A DNA stretch of 64,000 nucleotides from NCBI GenBank assembly GCA_020637675.1, contig JACKKD010000003.1, positions 186,001 to 250,000 of the forward strand, written 5' to 3'. This DNA comes from Paracoccaceae bacterium (GTDB lineage Bacteria > Pseudomonadota > Alphaproteobacteria > Rhodobacterales > Rhodobacteraceae). The position numbers and the translations under genes were made by a program. Numbering within the stretch: the stretch's first letter is position 1; every line of letters begins with the position of its first letter. Below the pieces are notes generated by a model that ran no database searches, was not told the origin of the DNA, and saw only the letters and a list, made by a program, of their open reading frames with translations. Below, piece by piece: positions 52,110 through 60,696 of this stretch.

Positions 52110-53405
52110 CTATTTGCCGATGCAGAACCGGGCGAAGATATCATCGAGCAGATCCTCGACATCCACCCGGCCAACCAGCGAATCCAACGCACGGACGCCG
52201 CGTCGCAGGAGTTCGGCTGCGATCTCTGTCCGAGATGGGCCCGCTCTTACTGCATCGCAAGCCGATTCCATAGAAGAAATGGCTGCGGATACAGCCTGCC
52301 TCTGGCGTTCGCGCGTAATGATGCCGGCCGAAGCGGAACGACTGCCGAGCATTTCCGAAACGCGGCGGATGAGTTCTCCGATGCCGGCGCCTGTCTTTCC
52401 GGAAACGGAAAGGCGCCCGCTCGCCGAACCCTGGTTCAGGTCTGCCTTTCCGAGCGTGACGATATCGCCCTCACGCGCCGAAACCAGTGGCACGTCGCCT
52501 TCCCGGTCGAGCAAGAAGATCCGAAGGTCGGCCGCCGCCGCACGATCTATTGCGCGGCGTACGCCGATGCGCTCCACATCATCCTCGGTCACGCGGAGCC
52601 CCGCGGTGTCCAGGAACGTTACGGCCAATCCGTCAACATCCATGCGCACTTCGATGACGTCCCGCGTGGTTCCGGCCGTCTCCGACGTGATCGCCGCCTC
52701 TCGGCCGGCCAGCGCGTTGAGAAGCGTGGATTTCCCCGCATTGGGCCGACCAACGATCGCCACCTCGAACCCCTGCCGGATTCGCTCGGCCGCACCATAG
52801 CCGGTGATCGCCTGCCTCAGTTCCGCCACCACCCCCTCGACAAGACGCAGAACCTCCGGCCCGACATCGACCGGAACGTCCTCGTCGGCGAAGTCGATTG
52901 TCGCCTCGAGCAACGCGGCAGCCCGGATAAGGTCGCGGCGCCAGGCTTCCGCCTGCCTGCTGACATCACCCGACAGAACCTTGAGCGCTTGCTTCCTTTG
53001 CGCCTCGGTTTCCGCATCGATCAGGTCCGCAAGCCCCTCTACCTGCGAAAGGTCGAAGCGCCCGTTCTCCAACGCGCGTCGCGTGAACTCGCCCGGTTCG
53101 GCCATCCGTAACCCGGACATTCCTCCCAGCGCACGCAGCACCGCTTCGATCGTCGCCACAGCGCCATGGATGTGAAGCTCGACGGCCAGTTCGCCCGTGA
53201 AGCTCGCGCCGTCCGCAAACGTCAGGACAAGTCCTTCGTCCAGCGGTTCGCCATTCCACTCGAGCTTCCGAACGGACGCCCGCCGCGCCTCGGGAAGCGG
53301 CCCGCCGAGCGCGGATGCTGCATCCCAAGCGCGCGGTCCGGAGATCCGGATCACGGCAACGCCCGCTTTCCCCCGGGCGGAGGCCAGGGCAAAGATCGTG
53401 TCCAT
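52110..53405 (-). CDS. mnmE: tRNA modification GTPase MnmE
   Basis: MnmE (TrmE) partners MnmG in U34 modification. The 431-residue protein has the N-terminal folate-binding domain (MDTIFALASARGKAGVAVIR), the G domain inserted in the helical part (GRPNAGKSTLLNALAGR, TTRDVIE, DTAGLR), and the C-terminal CIGK motif that carries the essential cysteine. It lies 24 bp after rho and 11 bp before mnmG. Confidence 0.98.
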   Translation of the reverse strand: MDTIFALASARGKAGVAVIRISGPRAWDAASALGGPLPEARRASVRKLEWNGEPLDEGLVLTFADGASFTGELAVELHIHGAVATIEAVLRALGGMSGLRMAEPGEFTRRALENGRFDLSQVEGLADLIDAETEAQRKQALKVLSGDVSRQAEAWRRDLIRAAALLEATIDFADEDVPVDVGPEVLRLVEGVVAELRQAITGYGAAERIRQGFEVAIVGRPNAGKSTLLNALAGREAAITSETAGTTRDVIEVRMDVDGLAVTFLDTAGLRVTEDDVERIGVRRAIDRAAAADLRIFLLDREGDVPLVSAREGDIVTLGKADLNQGSASGRLSVSGKTGAGIGELIRRVSEMLGSRSASAGIITRERQRQAVSAAISSMESACDAVRAGPSRTEIAAELLRRGVRALDSLVGRVDVEDLLDDIFARFCIGK

Positions 53406-53429
53406 CGCCGCCTACCGTATCAGAGCGCC

Positions 53430-54701
53430 TCAGGCATTCATCGAATCGAAGAATTCCGAGTTCGTCTTCGTCTGCTTCAACTTGGAGATCAGGAACTCGA
53501 TCGCGTCCGTCGTCCCCATCGGGTTCAGGATGCGGCGCAGAACATAGGTTTTTTGCAGGTCCTTCTGATCCACGAGCAGATCTTCCTTCCGTGTACCCGA
53601 CTTGAGGATGTCCATCGCCGGGAAGACCCTCTTGTCTGCCACCTTGCGGTCCAGAACGATCTCGCTGTTGCCCGTGCCCTTGAACTCCTCGAAGATCACT
53701 TCATCCATGCGACTGCCGGTGTCGATCAGGGCCGTTGCAATGATGGTCAGGGAGCCGCCCTCCTCGATATTCCGCGCCGCACCGAAGAAGCGCTTGGGCC
53801 GCTGGAGCGCATTGGCATCCACGCCACCCGTCAGCACCTTCCCCGACGAGGGAACAACGGTGTTGTAGGCTCTACCAAGCCTGGTTATCGAATCGAGAAG
53901 AATCACAACATCTCGCTTGTGTTCAACCAGTCGCTTTGCCTTTTCGATCACCATTTCGGCAACCGCGACGTGGCGCGTTGCCGGTTCGTCGAAGGTTGAG
54001 GAGATCACCTCGCCCTTCACGCTGCGCTGCATGTCGGTCACTTCTTCCGGCCGCTCGTCGATAAGCAGAACGATAAGGTAGCACTCTGGATGGTTGGTCG
54101 CGATGGAATGCGCGATGTTCTGGAGTAGGACCGTCTTGCCGGTCCGTGGCGGCGCGACGATCAGGCCGCGCTGGCCCTTCCCGATCGGCGCCACGAGGTC
54201 GATGATCCGCGCGGACCTGTCCCTGATCGTCGGGTCCTCGATCTCCATCTTCAGCCGCTCGTCCGGGTAGAGAGGGGTCAGGTTGTCGAAGGCGACCTTG
54301 TGGCGCGCCTTTTCCGGATCCTCGAAATTGATCCGCGTGACCTTCGTCATCGCGAAGTAGCGCTCATTCTCGCCGGGTGCTCGCATCGCGCCTTCGACGG
54401 TATCGCCAGTGCGCATCGAATATTGCCGGATCATGTCCGGGCTTACGTAGATATCGTCCGGTCCGGGAAGGTAGTTCGCCTCGGGCGACCGCAGGAAGCC
54501 GAAGCCATCCTGAAGCACCTCCAGTACCCCGTCGCCGCCGATCTCCCAGCCTTCCTCGGCGTGCTCCTTCAGGATCGAGAACATCATCTCGCCCTTGCGC
54601 ATCGTCGAGGCATTCTCGATCTCGAGCTCCTCGGCCATCGAAAGAAGGTCGGCGGGGCTCTTGGCCTTGAGATCGGACAGATTCAGGCGCTCTTGCGTCA
54701 T
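53430..54701 (-). CDS. rho: Transcription termination factor Rho
   Basis: Rho is the hexameric RNA helicase that ends many transcripts. The 423-residue protein has the N-terminal helical part (LNLSDLKAKSPADLLSMAE), the cold-shock-like RNA domain (DGFGFLRSPEANYLPGPDDI), Walker A APPRTGKTVLLQ, and the Q-loop and R-loop region LLIDERPEEVTDM. It follows hemJ by 127 bp and precedes mnmE. Having rho next to mnmE near the origin is usual in alphaproteobacteria. Confidence 0.98.
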   Translation of the reverse strand: MTQERLNLSDLKAKSPADLLSMAEELEIENASTMRKGEMMFSILKEHAEEGWEIGGDGVLEVLQDGFGFLRSPEANYLPGPDDIYVSPDMIRQYSMRTGDTVEGAMRAPGENERYFAMTKVTRINFEDPEKARHKVAFDNLTPLYPDERLKMEIEDPTIRDRSARIIDLVAPIGKGQRGLIVAPPRTGKTVLLQNIAHSIATNHPECYLIVLLIDERPEEVTDMQRSVKGEVISSTFDEPATRHVAVAEMVIEKAKRLVEHKRDVVILLDSITRLGRAYNTVVPSSGKVLTGGVDANALQRPKRFFGAARNIEEGGSLTIIATALIDTGSRMDEVIFEEFKGTGNSEIVLDRKVADKRVFPAMDILKSGTRKEDLLVDQKDLQKTYVLRRILNPMGTTDAIEFLISKLKQTKTNSEFFDSMNA

Positions 54702-54828
54702 GGAAAAACACTCGGGATCGGGCGCGAACGCTTGCCGCGCAATGCATCGTCAGGGGAGATACCCCAATCCGGACGGAGGGGATTGCCTGCGCCCATACAC
54801 CCGCAGCCCGACCCGAGTCAACTCGGGG

Positions 54829-55278
54829 TCAGAATTTCACAATGACGGAGAAGACGATGATCAGCATGAACAGCGTCGGCAACTCGTTCATCATCCTGTA
54901 GGTGCGCCCGGATCGTGTATTCCTGCCCGCAGCGAAGTCCTTGCGCCGATATCCCAGCCAATGATGGAACCATGTCATCGCCAGGACTGCGGCCCCTTTC
55001 GTCCAGGGCCAGGTCTCGCTCCAGACGACGATCCCAGGTGTGAACACCAACGCAAGTCCGAACACCCAGGTCGCGGTCATCGCCGGGTTCATGATGAGCC
55101 TGAGGAGCTTTCGCTCCATCACCTGAAACAGCGCATCCGTCTCGCCACCGCTTTCGGCCTGCTCGGCGTGATAGACGAAAAGCCTTGGCAGGTAGAAAAG
55201 GCCCGCCATCCAGGTAATCACCGAAACGACATGAAGCGCCTTCGTCCAAGGATAGACCGTCGCCAGAAAGTCGCCCAT
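54829..55278 (-). CDS. hemJ: Protoporphyrinogen oxidase HemJ
   Basis: A 149-residue membrane protein of the HemJ family, which oxidises protoporphyrinogen IX to protoporphyrin IX. Four membrane segments are visible. Conserved parts are HVVSVITWMAGLFYLPRLFVYH with histidines at both ends, KLLRLIMNPAMTATW, and TWFHHWLGYRRKDFA. The ATG at 55278 (MGDFLATVYPWTKALH) is the family start; in-frame upstream ATGs add only a short arginine-rich stub. A small imperfect hairpin overlaps its stop (54810-54830). It is the last leftward gene before the candidate oriC. Confidence 0.9.
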   Translation of the reverse strand: MGDFLATVYPWTKALHVVSVITWMAGLFYLPRLFVYHAEQAESGGETDALFQVMERKLLRLIMNPAMTATWVFGLALVFTPGIVVWSETWPWTKGAAVLAMTWFHHWLGYRRKDFAAGRNTRSGRTYRMMNELPTLFMLIIVFSVIVKF

Positions 55279-55710
55279 TCGCCGCGTTCCCCCCATCCGA
55301 CCGGATCCGGACCACATATAGAATTAAATGATATGGAAAGAGAAGTTGATGATGTAGGGCTTGTGGACAGTGTGGATTGCCCTCGCTCAGGCCCTGTCAT
55401 CCCCAGTGGGAGCAACCTGTGGACAAGTCAGGGAGAGTGATGGAGAGTTGTCGTCCTGCATATAATAATAGTTTTATTTCAATAAGTTATACTGATACCT
55501 CGCTACCGTCCGCCTTTCCGGGCGGCCGTCGGGAGGTGAGGATATCGCCCTTTCCCACAGGAACGTCGAAGTGCAGTCAACAACTGGAAGGAATTCCTTC
55601 CGGCATTGACAGGAGTGCCGATCTGTCCCCACCTCACCCTTGCCGAGACTTTCATCCACGAGTCCTCCCTTCCTTGCGGCCACAGTTGCCCACAGAGTCC
55701 TCCAGTGTCG
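55279..55710. other. Candidate chromosomal replication origin (oriC)
   Basis: This 432-bp gap between hemJ and maf is the largest non-coding stretch of the window. It has an AT-rich tract at 55458-55499 (unwinding-element-like) and a second near 55316-55352. Sequences like the DnaA box TTATCCACA occur at 55362-55370, 55371-55379 and 55418-55426 (minus strand; the last, TTGTCCACA, matches 8 of 9) and at 55551-55559, 55652-55660 and 55686-55694 (plus strand; each matches 7 of 9). Genes on both sides run away from it. In Caulobacter the origin lies in the same rho-maf-aroE neighbourhood. The functional boundaries are unknown. Confidence 0.7.
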
Positions 55711-56304
55711 ATGCGCCTGATCCTCGCTTCCGCCTCCCCGATCCGTGCGACCCTGCTGCGCAACGCCGCCCTCGACCCCGAGGTGAGACCCGCGCATATC
55801 GATGAGGACGCACTTCGCGTTGCCTTGGAGGCCGAGGGTGCAGATCCTCGTGCCCTCGCCGACACCCTTGCCGAGATGAAGGCGTGTCGGATCAGCGATC
55901 AAGCGCCGGGCGTGATCGTGCTCGGCTGCGATCAGGTTCTGGAACTTGACGGACGGACCTTCGCCAAACCTGCCACTCCAGAAGAGGCGGCATCGCAAAT
56001 CCGGTCCCTTTCCGGGCGAACGCACTTGCTGCTTTCCGCTGTCGTGGCCTGTCGGGACGGTGTTCCGCTCTGGCGACATGTCGGCACCGCGCGGCTGACG
56101 ATGCGCGACATCTCGGACGCCTACCTCGAAGGCTACGTTGACCGGAACTGGCACAGCATCCGCGAAAGCGTAGGCGCCTACAAGCTGGAGGAAGAGGGCG
56201 TGCGCCTCTTCTCGAGGGTGGAGGGCGACCACTTCACGATCCTGGGCCTGCCGCTGATCGAACTCTTGACCTGGCTTGCCGATCGGGGCGACATCGCGTC
56301 ATGA
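55711..56304 (+). CDS. maf: Maf-type nucleoside triphosphate pyrophosphatase
   Basis: A 197-residue Maf protein that hydrolyses non-canonical nucleotides. It begins MRLILASASPIRATLLRNA, the Maf start with the SxSP(R/I)R motif in variant form, and has GCDQVL with the catalytic aspartate, KPATPEEA, and ESVGAYKLEEEGVRLFSRVEGDHFTILGLPL. The ATG at 55711 fits the family exactly; upstream codons lie in the oriC candidate. Its stop overlaps aroE by four bases. Maf-aroE-coaE-dnaQ is a conserved origin-side set. Confidence 0.95.
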   Translation: MRLILASASPIRATLLRNAALDPEVRPAHIDEDALRVALEAEGADPRALADTLAEMKACRISDQAPGVIVLGCDQVLELDGRTFAKPATPEEAASQIRSLSGRTHLLLSAVVACRDGVPLWRHVGTARLTMRDISDAYLEGYVDRNWHSIRESVGAYKLEEEGVRLFSRVEGDHFTILGLPLIELLTWLADRGDIAS

Positions 56305-57140
56305 CAGATCAACCCCGAATTCCCCTCGCCGGCGTCATCGGTTCGCCGATCGCACATTCGAAATCTCCGCGCCTCCATGCGCACTGGCTGCGGACCTATG
56401 GCATCCGGGGCTACTACATTCCCATGGACGTTGCGCAGACCGACCTCCGCGAGGTCGTCGCAGCCCTACCCAAGGCAGGCTTCGTGGGCGTCAACGTGAC
56501 CATCCCGCACAAGGAAAGCGTGCTTGGCCTCGCGGATGTCGTGACCGACCGCGCTGCGCTCATCGGGGCGGCGAATACGCTCATCTTCCGCAGCGACGGC
56601 CGGATACACGCCGACAATACGGACGGATTTGGCTTCATCGCAAATCTGCGCCAGAACGCCCCTCAGTGGGATCCGGCAGCGGGCCCCGCGGCCGTCATCG
56701 GTGCAGGGGGCGCCGCGCGTGCGGTCATCGCCTCGCTCATCGAGGTGGGCGTTCCCGAGATCCGGGTCGCGAACCGAACCCGGATGCGCGCCGAGACGCT
56801 CCGCCAGGAATTCGGCGCCAAGGTTTCCGTGCATGACTGGGTGCAGGCCGGAAACATGCTCGAAGGCGCAACGACGGTCGTGAACACATCGTCCCTCGGC
56901 ATGGTGGGAAAGCCCGATTTCCGCGTGCCTCTCGATGCGCTCTCTCCGTCGGCTGTCGTCACCGACCTCGTCTACAACCCGCTCAGGACCCATCTTCTAG
57001 AAGAGGCGGCAAGCATCGGTTGTATCACCGTCGACGGTCTCGGGATGCTCCTCCATCAGGCGGCGCCCGCTTTCGAGCGCTGGTTCGGTGTACGTCCCGA
57101 GGTTGACGAAGCGCTCCGCGCCGCGGTTCTTGCGGAATGA
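56301..57140 (+). CDS. aroE: Shikimate dehydrogenase
   Basis: AroE reduces 3-dehydroshikimate with NADPH in aromatic amino acid synthesis. The 279-residue protein has PLAGVIGSPIAHSKSPRLHA with the shikimate-binding serines, FVGVNVTIPHKES with the catalytic lysine, GAANTLIF, DNTDGFGF, and the NADP fold AAVIGAGGAARAVIASL. It overlaps maf and coaE by four bases each. Confidence 0.97.
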   Translation: MTDQPRIPLAGVIGSPIAHSKSPRLHAHWLRTYGIRGYYIPMDVAQTDLREVVAALPKAGFVGVNVTIPHKESVLGLADVVTDRAALIGAANTLIFRSDGRIHADNTDGFGFIANLRQNAPQWDPAAGPAAVIGAGGAARAVIASLIEVGVPEIRVANRTRMRAETLRQEFGAKVSVHDWVQAGNMLEGATTVVNTSSLGMVGKPDFRVPLDALSPSAVVTDLVYNPLRTHLLEEAASIGCITVDGLGMLLHQAAPAFERWFGVRPEVDEALRAAVLAE

Positions 57141-57739
57141 AGCGGCCTTTCCTTCTCGGACTCACCGGCTCCATCGGCATGGGGAAATCGACGACAGCGG
57201 CAATGTTCACCGAGGAAGGGGTACCCGTCTGGGATGCCGACGATGCCGTGGACCGGCTCTATGCCAGGGACGGCGCGGGCGCCAGGGCGCTTGCGGCGCT
57301 GCAGCCGGGAGCCGTGGTGGGCGGTGCCGTGGACCGCGGGCAGCTCAAGTCCTGGATCGCGGAAGATCCCGGGGCGCTTCCTGCCATTGAGGCAGCAATC
57401 CATCCCCTCGTCGCGGCCGACCGGGCCGCGTTCATCGAGAAGGCCGCCCGGGCGGGTGCCAAGGTCATCGTCCTTGACGTTCCGCTGCTCTTTGAAACGG
57501 GTGCGGACAAGATCATGGATGCCACACTCGTGGTCACCGCGCCGGAAAGGGTGCAGCGCGCCCGCGTTCTGGCCCGGCCCGGGATGACCGAGGCGCAACT
57601 CGCTACGATCCTTGCACGGCAGATGCCTGACGCCGAGAAGCGCGCCCGCGCCACCCATGTCATCGAGACGCTGAACCTCGATGACACGCGCGCGGCCGTT
57701 CGGGACTTGCTGGCGAAGATAGGGGCTACCCATGCGTGA
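57137..57739 (+). CDS. coaE: Dephospho-CoA kinase
   Basis: CoaE phosphorylates dephospho-CoA, the last step of CoA synthesis. The 200-residue protein has a P-loop LTGSIGMGKSTTA, VWDADDAVDRLY and VLDVPLLFETGADK with the conserved aspartate and leucine pair. It overlaps aroE by four bases and dnaQ by eight. Confidence 0.97.
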   Translation: MKRPFLLGLTGSIGMGKSTTAAMFTEEGVPVWDADDAVDRLYARDGAGARALAALQPGAVVGGAVDRGQLKSWIAEDPGALPAIEAAIHPLVAADRAAFIEKAARAGAKVIVLDVPLLFETGADKIMDATLVVTAPERVQRARVLARPGMTEAQLATILARQMPDAEKRARATHVIETLNLDDTRAAVRDLLAKIGATHA

Positions 57740-58424
57740 AATCGTTCTGGATACCGAGACGACCGGTTTCGAGCCCGCCGAAGGCCACCGGATCGTCGAG
57801 ATCGGCGCGATCGAGCTATTCAATCACGTCCCCACGGGCCGGACCTATCACCAGTACATAAATCCCGATCGCGTCATGCCGACCGAGGCCTTCGAAGTTC
57901 ACGGGCTCGGCGACGAATTCCTGCGTGACAAGCCCCGGTTCGCCGAGATCGCAGTGGCCTTCCTGGAGTTCATCGGGGCGGACTCCCAGCTCGTGATCCA
58001 CAATGCTGCCTTCGACATGAAGTTCCTGAATGCGGAGCTTGGCTGGCTGAACCTGCCGACGATCACCGTGGAGCGCGCAATCGATACCGTTGCGATGGCG
58101 CGACGCAAGTTTCCCGGTTCGCCGGCGTCTCTGGACGCTCTTTGCCGGCGCTTCGGAATCGACAACTCGGCGCGCGAGAAGCACGGGGCGCTTCTTGACA
58201 GCGAGCTACTGGCAGAAGTGTACCTCGAACTGATCGGCGGCCGTCAGCCCGATCTCGCGTTTGTGGCAGCCGCGAGCCCATCCCGGACCTCAGCGATCGG
58301 CGCCTGGAAGGCGGCTCCGCGCCCCCATCCGCTCGCTCCTCGCGTGAGCGAAATGGAGAAGGCCGCACATGCGGCCTTCGTTGAAACCCTCGGTGACGGC
58401 GCAATCTGGAAACGCTACGACTGA
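57732..58424 (+). CDS. dnaQ: DNA polymerase III epsilon subunit
   Basis: DnaQ is the 3'-5' proofreading exonuclease of the replicase. The 230-residue protein has ExoI VLDTETTGFEP (Asp7, Glu9), ExoII HNAAFDMKFLN (Asp95) and ExoIII HGALLDSELLAEVYLEL (His151, Asp156), typical DEDDh residues. A clamp-binding-like QPDLAF is at residues 172-177, and a 50-residue tail could bind the polymerase alpha subunit. Its stop abuts the convergent sugar transferase stop without a gap. Confidence 0.97.
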   Translation: MREIVLDTETTGFEPAEGHRIVEIGAIELFNHVPTGRTYHQYINPDRVMPTEAFEVHGLGDEFLRDKPRFAEIAVAFLEFIGADSQLVIHNAAFDMKFLNAELGWLNLPTITVERAIDTVAMARRKFPGSPASLDALCRRFGIDNSAREKHGALLDSELLAEVYLELIGGRQPDLAFVAAASPSRTSAIGAWKAAPRPHPLAPRVSEMEKAAHAAFVETLGDGAIWKRYD

Positions 58425-59096
58425 TCAGACTCCAGTGCCACGGAGGACCACAGTCACCGTACGCAGCAGGATCCTCAGATCCATGAAAAGGCCGATCTGG
58501 GCAAAGTAGGCACTGTCATAGGCAGCACGCTCCGCAAAGGAGCTTCGATTGCGCTGGCTGATCTGCCACAGGCCGGTGATCCCCGGCAACATCCGGTAGT
58601 AGTCAGCCGCACCCCTTCCGCTGGGATACATCTCGCACTGTTCGGGCGTGAAGGGCCGCGGGCCGACAAGGCTCATTGTCCCGTTCAGGACGTTCCACAA
58701 CTGCGGGAGTTCATCGAGGCTCGTTTTCCGCAAGAAGACCCCGAACCGGGTGATCCGGGGATCGCGCGACAGTTTCTGACGATGCTGCCATTCCGCGGCA
58801 AGCGCCGGGTGCTCTGCAAGAATGCGGACGAGGGCGGCGTCGGCATCCCGAATCATGGTTCGGACCTTCCAGCACCGAAAGGTCCTTCCGTCACGCCCTA
58901 CCCGCAACTGCGAATAGAACGGCTGCCCTCCGCCCATTGCAGCGACGCACGCAACTAGGATCATCAAGGGCAGGACAACCGGCATCATCAAGAGAACTGC
59001 CGCGAGGTCGAAGAGCCGCTTGCCGCGAACATTATAGTAGCGCGGCCGACTCAGCGAAAATGCATGGTCACGGAACTCGAAAAAGGGGGCAGCCAT
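58425..59096 (-). CDS. Polyprenyl-phosphate sugar phosphotransferase
   Basis: A 223-residue initiating glycosyltransferase of the bacterial sugar transferase family, which places the first sugar-phosphate on a polyprenol carrier for exopolysaccharide or O-antigen. It has an N-terminal membrane segment (LFDLAAVLLMMPVVLPLMIL), the catalytic stretch CWKVRTMIRDAD, and LRKTSLDELPQLWNVLNG with SLVGPRP. It is the short form without extra N-terminal membrane domains. No other polysaccharide gene is adjacent, so it may serve a pathway encoded elsewhere. The ATG at 59096 follows AGGAG at eight bases. Confidence 0.93.
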   Translation of the reverse strand: MAAPFFEFRDHAFSLSRPRYYNVRGKRLFDLAAVLLMMPVVLPLMILVACVAAMGGGQPFYSQLRVGRDGRTFRCWKVRTMIRDADAALVRILAEHPALAAEWQHRQKLSRDPRITRFGVFLRKTSLDELPQLWNVLNGTMSLVGPRPFTPEQCEMYPSGRGAADYYRMLPGITGLWQISQRNRSSFAERAAYDSAYFAQIGLFMDLRILLRTVTVVLRGTGV

Positions 59097-59382
59097 CCCA
59101 GTGTCTCCTAGGCAGGTTGTCCGGACGCCCCCAGATGTCCGATGCACGGACAGTATGGAAGGAAACGTTACGGATTTGCGACGCCTAATTTTTCCATCGC
59201 GAGAACAACCGGGAATACCGGCGGATTCGCGCCGGGATTCAGCCGAATCTTGGGCAAATGGTTAACCTTAAAGGCGAGTAACTTGGGAGCACCTCGCAAA
59301 CGGCACGCGAATCAAGTGACCTCCTGCCTGCTGCCGGTGAGGCCATCGTGTTGGGCTGCCGGAAATCGAAAAGCAGCGCCGT
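59097..59382. other. 286-bp gap between the sugar transferase and xylA
   Basis: The gap should hold the sugar transferase promoter and the end of the xylose operon transcript, but I see no clear terminator. A TTAACCAT octamer lies on the minus strand at 59258-59265, about 160 bp upstream of the sugar transferase, and resembles a CtrA half-site. It is adjacent to TTAAGG, but not in the classic TTAA-N7-TTAA arrangement. The composition is less GC-rich than the flanks around 59170-59290. Confidence 0.4.
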
Positions 59383-60687
59383 CTAAACGAATCGGTTCCA
59401 GAGATTCTCCAACCGTTCCTGCCGGCCGGATCGCGGCTTCGGATCGAGCCCGGATTCCAGAACCCGCGCCGAGATCGACTCAAGCGTCCCTGATCTGAGC
59501 ATGCGTTGCGCCTCGGGCTGGTCCCATCCGGCATAGCGTTCGGATCGCGAACGCTCGAGGGCACCGTCCTGCAACAGCGCGGCTGCCGACTTCAGCGCGC
59601 GCGCGCAGACATCCATGGCGCCGACATGTGCGAGGATCAGGTCCTCGGGGTCGAGGCTCTGGCGCCGGAGCTTGGCATCGAAGTTCGTGCCTCCGGTCGT
59701 AAGTCCGCCCGCCCGCAGGATTTCATAATAGGCCCGCGCCATCTCGGGCACCGAGTCTGGAAACTGGTCGGTGTCCCAGCCTGACTGGTAGTCGTTCCGG
59801 TTCATGTCGATGGAACCGAGAATGCCAAGCGATGCTGCCAGCGCGATCTCGTGTTCGAAGGAGTGCCCCGCGAGGATCGCGTGGCCCTGCTCGATGTTGA
59901 CCTTCACCTCACCCTCGAGCCCGAAGTCCTTCAGGAAGCCGTAGACGGTGGCGACGTCGTAGTCGTACTGGTGCTTCGATGGTTCCTGCGGCTTCGGCTC
60001 GATGAGGATCGTACCCTTGAAGCCGATCCGGTGCTTGTACTCCACGACCATCTGAAGGAAACGGCCTGCCTGCCGGCGTTCGCGCGCAAGATCGGTGTTG
60101 AGAAGCGACTCATAACCTTCGCGCCCGCCCCAGAGGACGTAGTTCTGCCCACCGAGGCGGTGGGTCGCGTCCATGCATGCCTTCACGGTAGCGGCCGACC
60201 AGGCGAAGACGTCCGGATCGGGGTTCGTCGCGGCGCCAGCCATGAAGCGGCGGTGGGAGAAGAGGTTTGCCGTGCCCCACAGAAGCCGCGTGCGGTGCGT
60301 CTGCATCTTCTGACCGAAATAATCGACGATCGCTTCGAAGTTCTTCAGGCTTGCGGCGAAGCTTCCGCCCTCCGGCCTTACGTCGGCATCGTGAAAGCAG
60401 AAGAACGGGACACCAAGAATGTCGAACATCTCGAAGGCTGCGTCGGCCTTCAGCCGCGCATGGTCCATGGTGTCGCCAAACCAGGGCCGCTCGAAGGTCT
60501 GCCCGCCGAAGGGATCGCCGCCAGGCCAGGCGAAGCTGTGCCAATAGGCGACCGCAAAGCGCAGGTGATCCTCCATGCGCTTGTCCGACACCATCTCGTC
60601 AGGGTCGTAGTGGCGGAAGGCGAACTCGTTCTCGCTCTCCGGACCTTCGTATCGGATCGCCGGAATGCCCTTGAAAAAGCCGGTCAT
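59383..60687 (-). CDS. xylA: Xylose isomerase
   Basis: XylA converts xylose to xylulose. The 434-residue protein has the metal and substrate residues in FCFHDADVRPEG (catalytic His), ILIEPKPQEPSKHQYDYD (Glu and Lys), and SIDMNRNDYQSGWDTDQFP, together with the front WHSFAWPGGDPFGGQTF. Length matches the class II xylose isomerases. It is followed upstream by xylB at a nine-base gap and then two xylose-type ABC transporter genes. Confidence 0.97.
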   Translation of the reverse strand: MTGFFKGIPAIRYEGPESENEFAFRHYDPDEMVSDKRMEDHLRFAVAYWHSFAWPGGDPFGGQTFERPWFGDTMDHARLKADAAFEMFDILGVPFFCFHDADVRPEGGSFAASLKNFEAIVDYFGQKMQTHRTRLLWGTANLFSHRRFMAGAATNPDPDVFAWSAATVKACMDATHRLGGQNYVLWGGREGYESLLNTDLARERRQAGRFLQMVVEYKHRIGFKGTILIEPKPQEPSKHQYDYDVATVYGFLKDFGLEGEVKVNIEQGHAILAGHSFEHEIALAASLGILGSIDMNRNDYQSGWDTDQFPDSVPEMARAYYEILRAGGLTTGGTNFDAKLRRQSLDPEDLILAHVGAMDVCARALKSAAALLQDGALERSRSERYAGWDQPEAQRMLRSGTLESISARVLESGLDPKPRSGRQERLENLWNRFV

Positions 60688-60696
60688 GGAAGTCCC

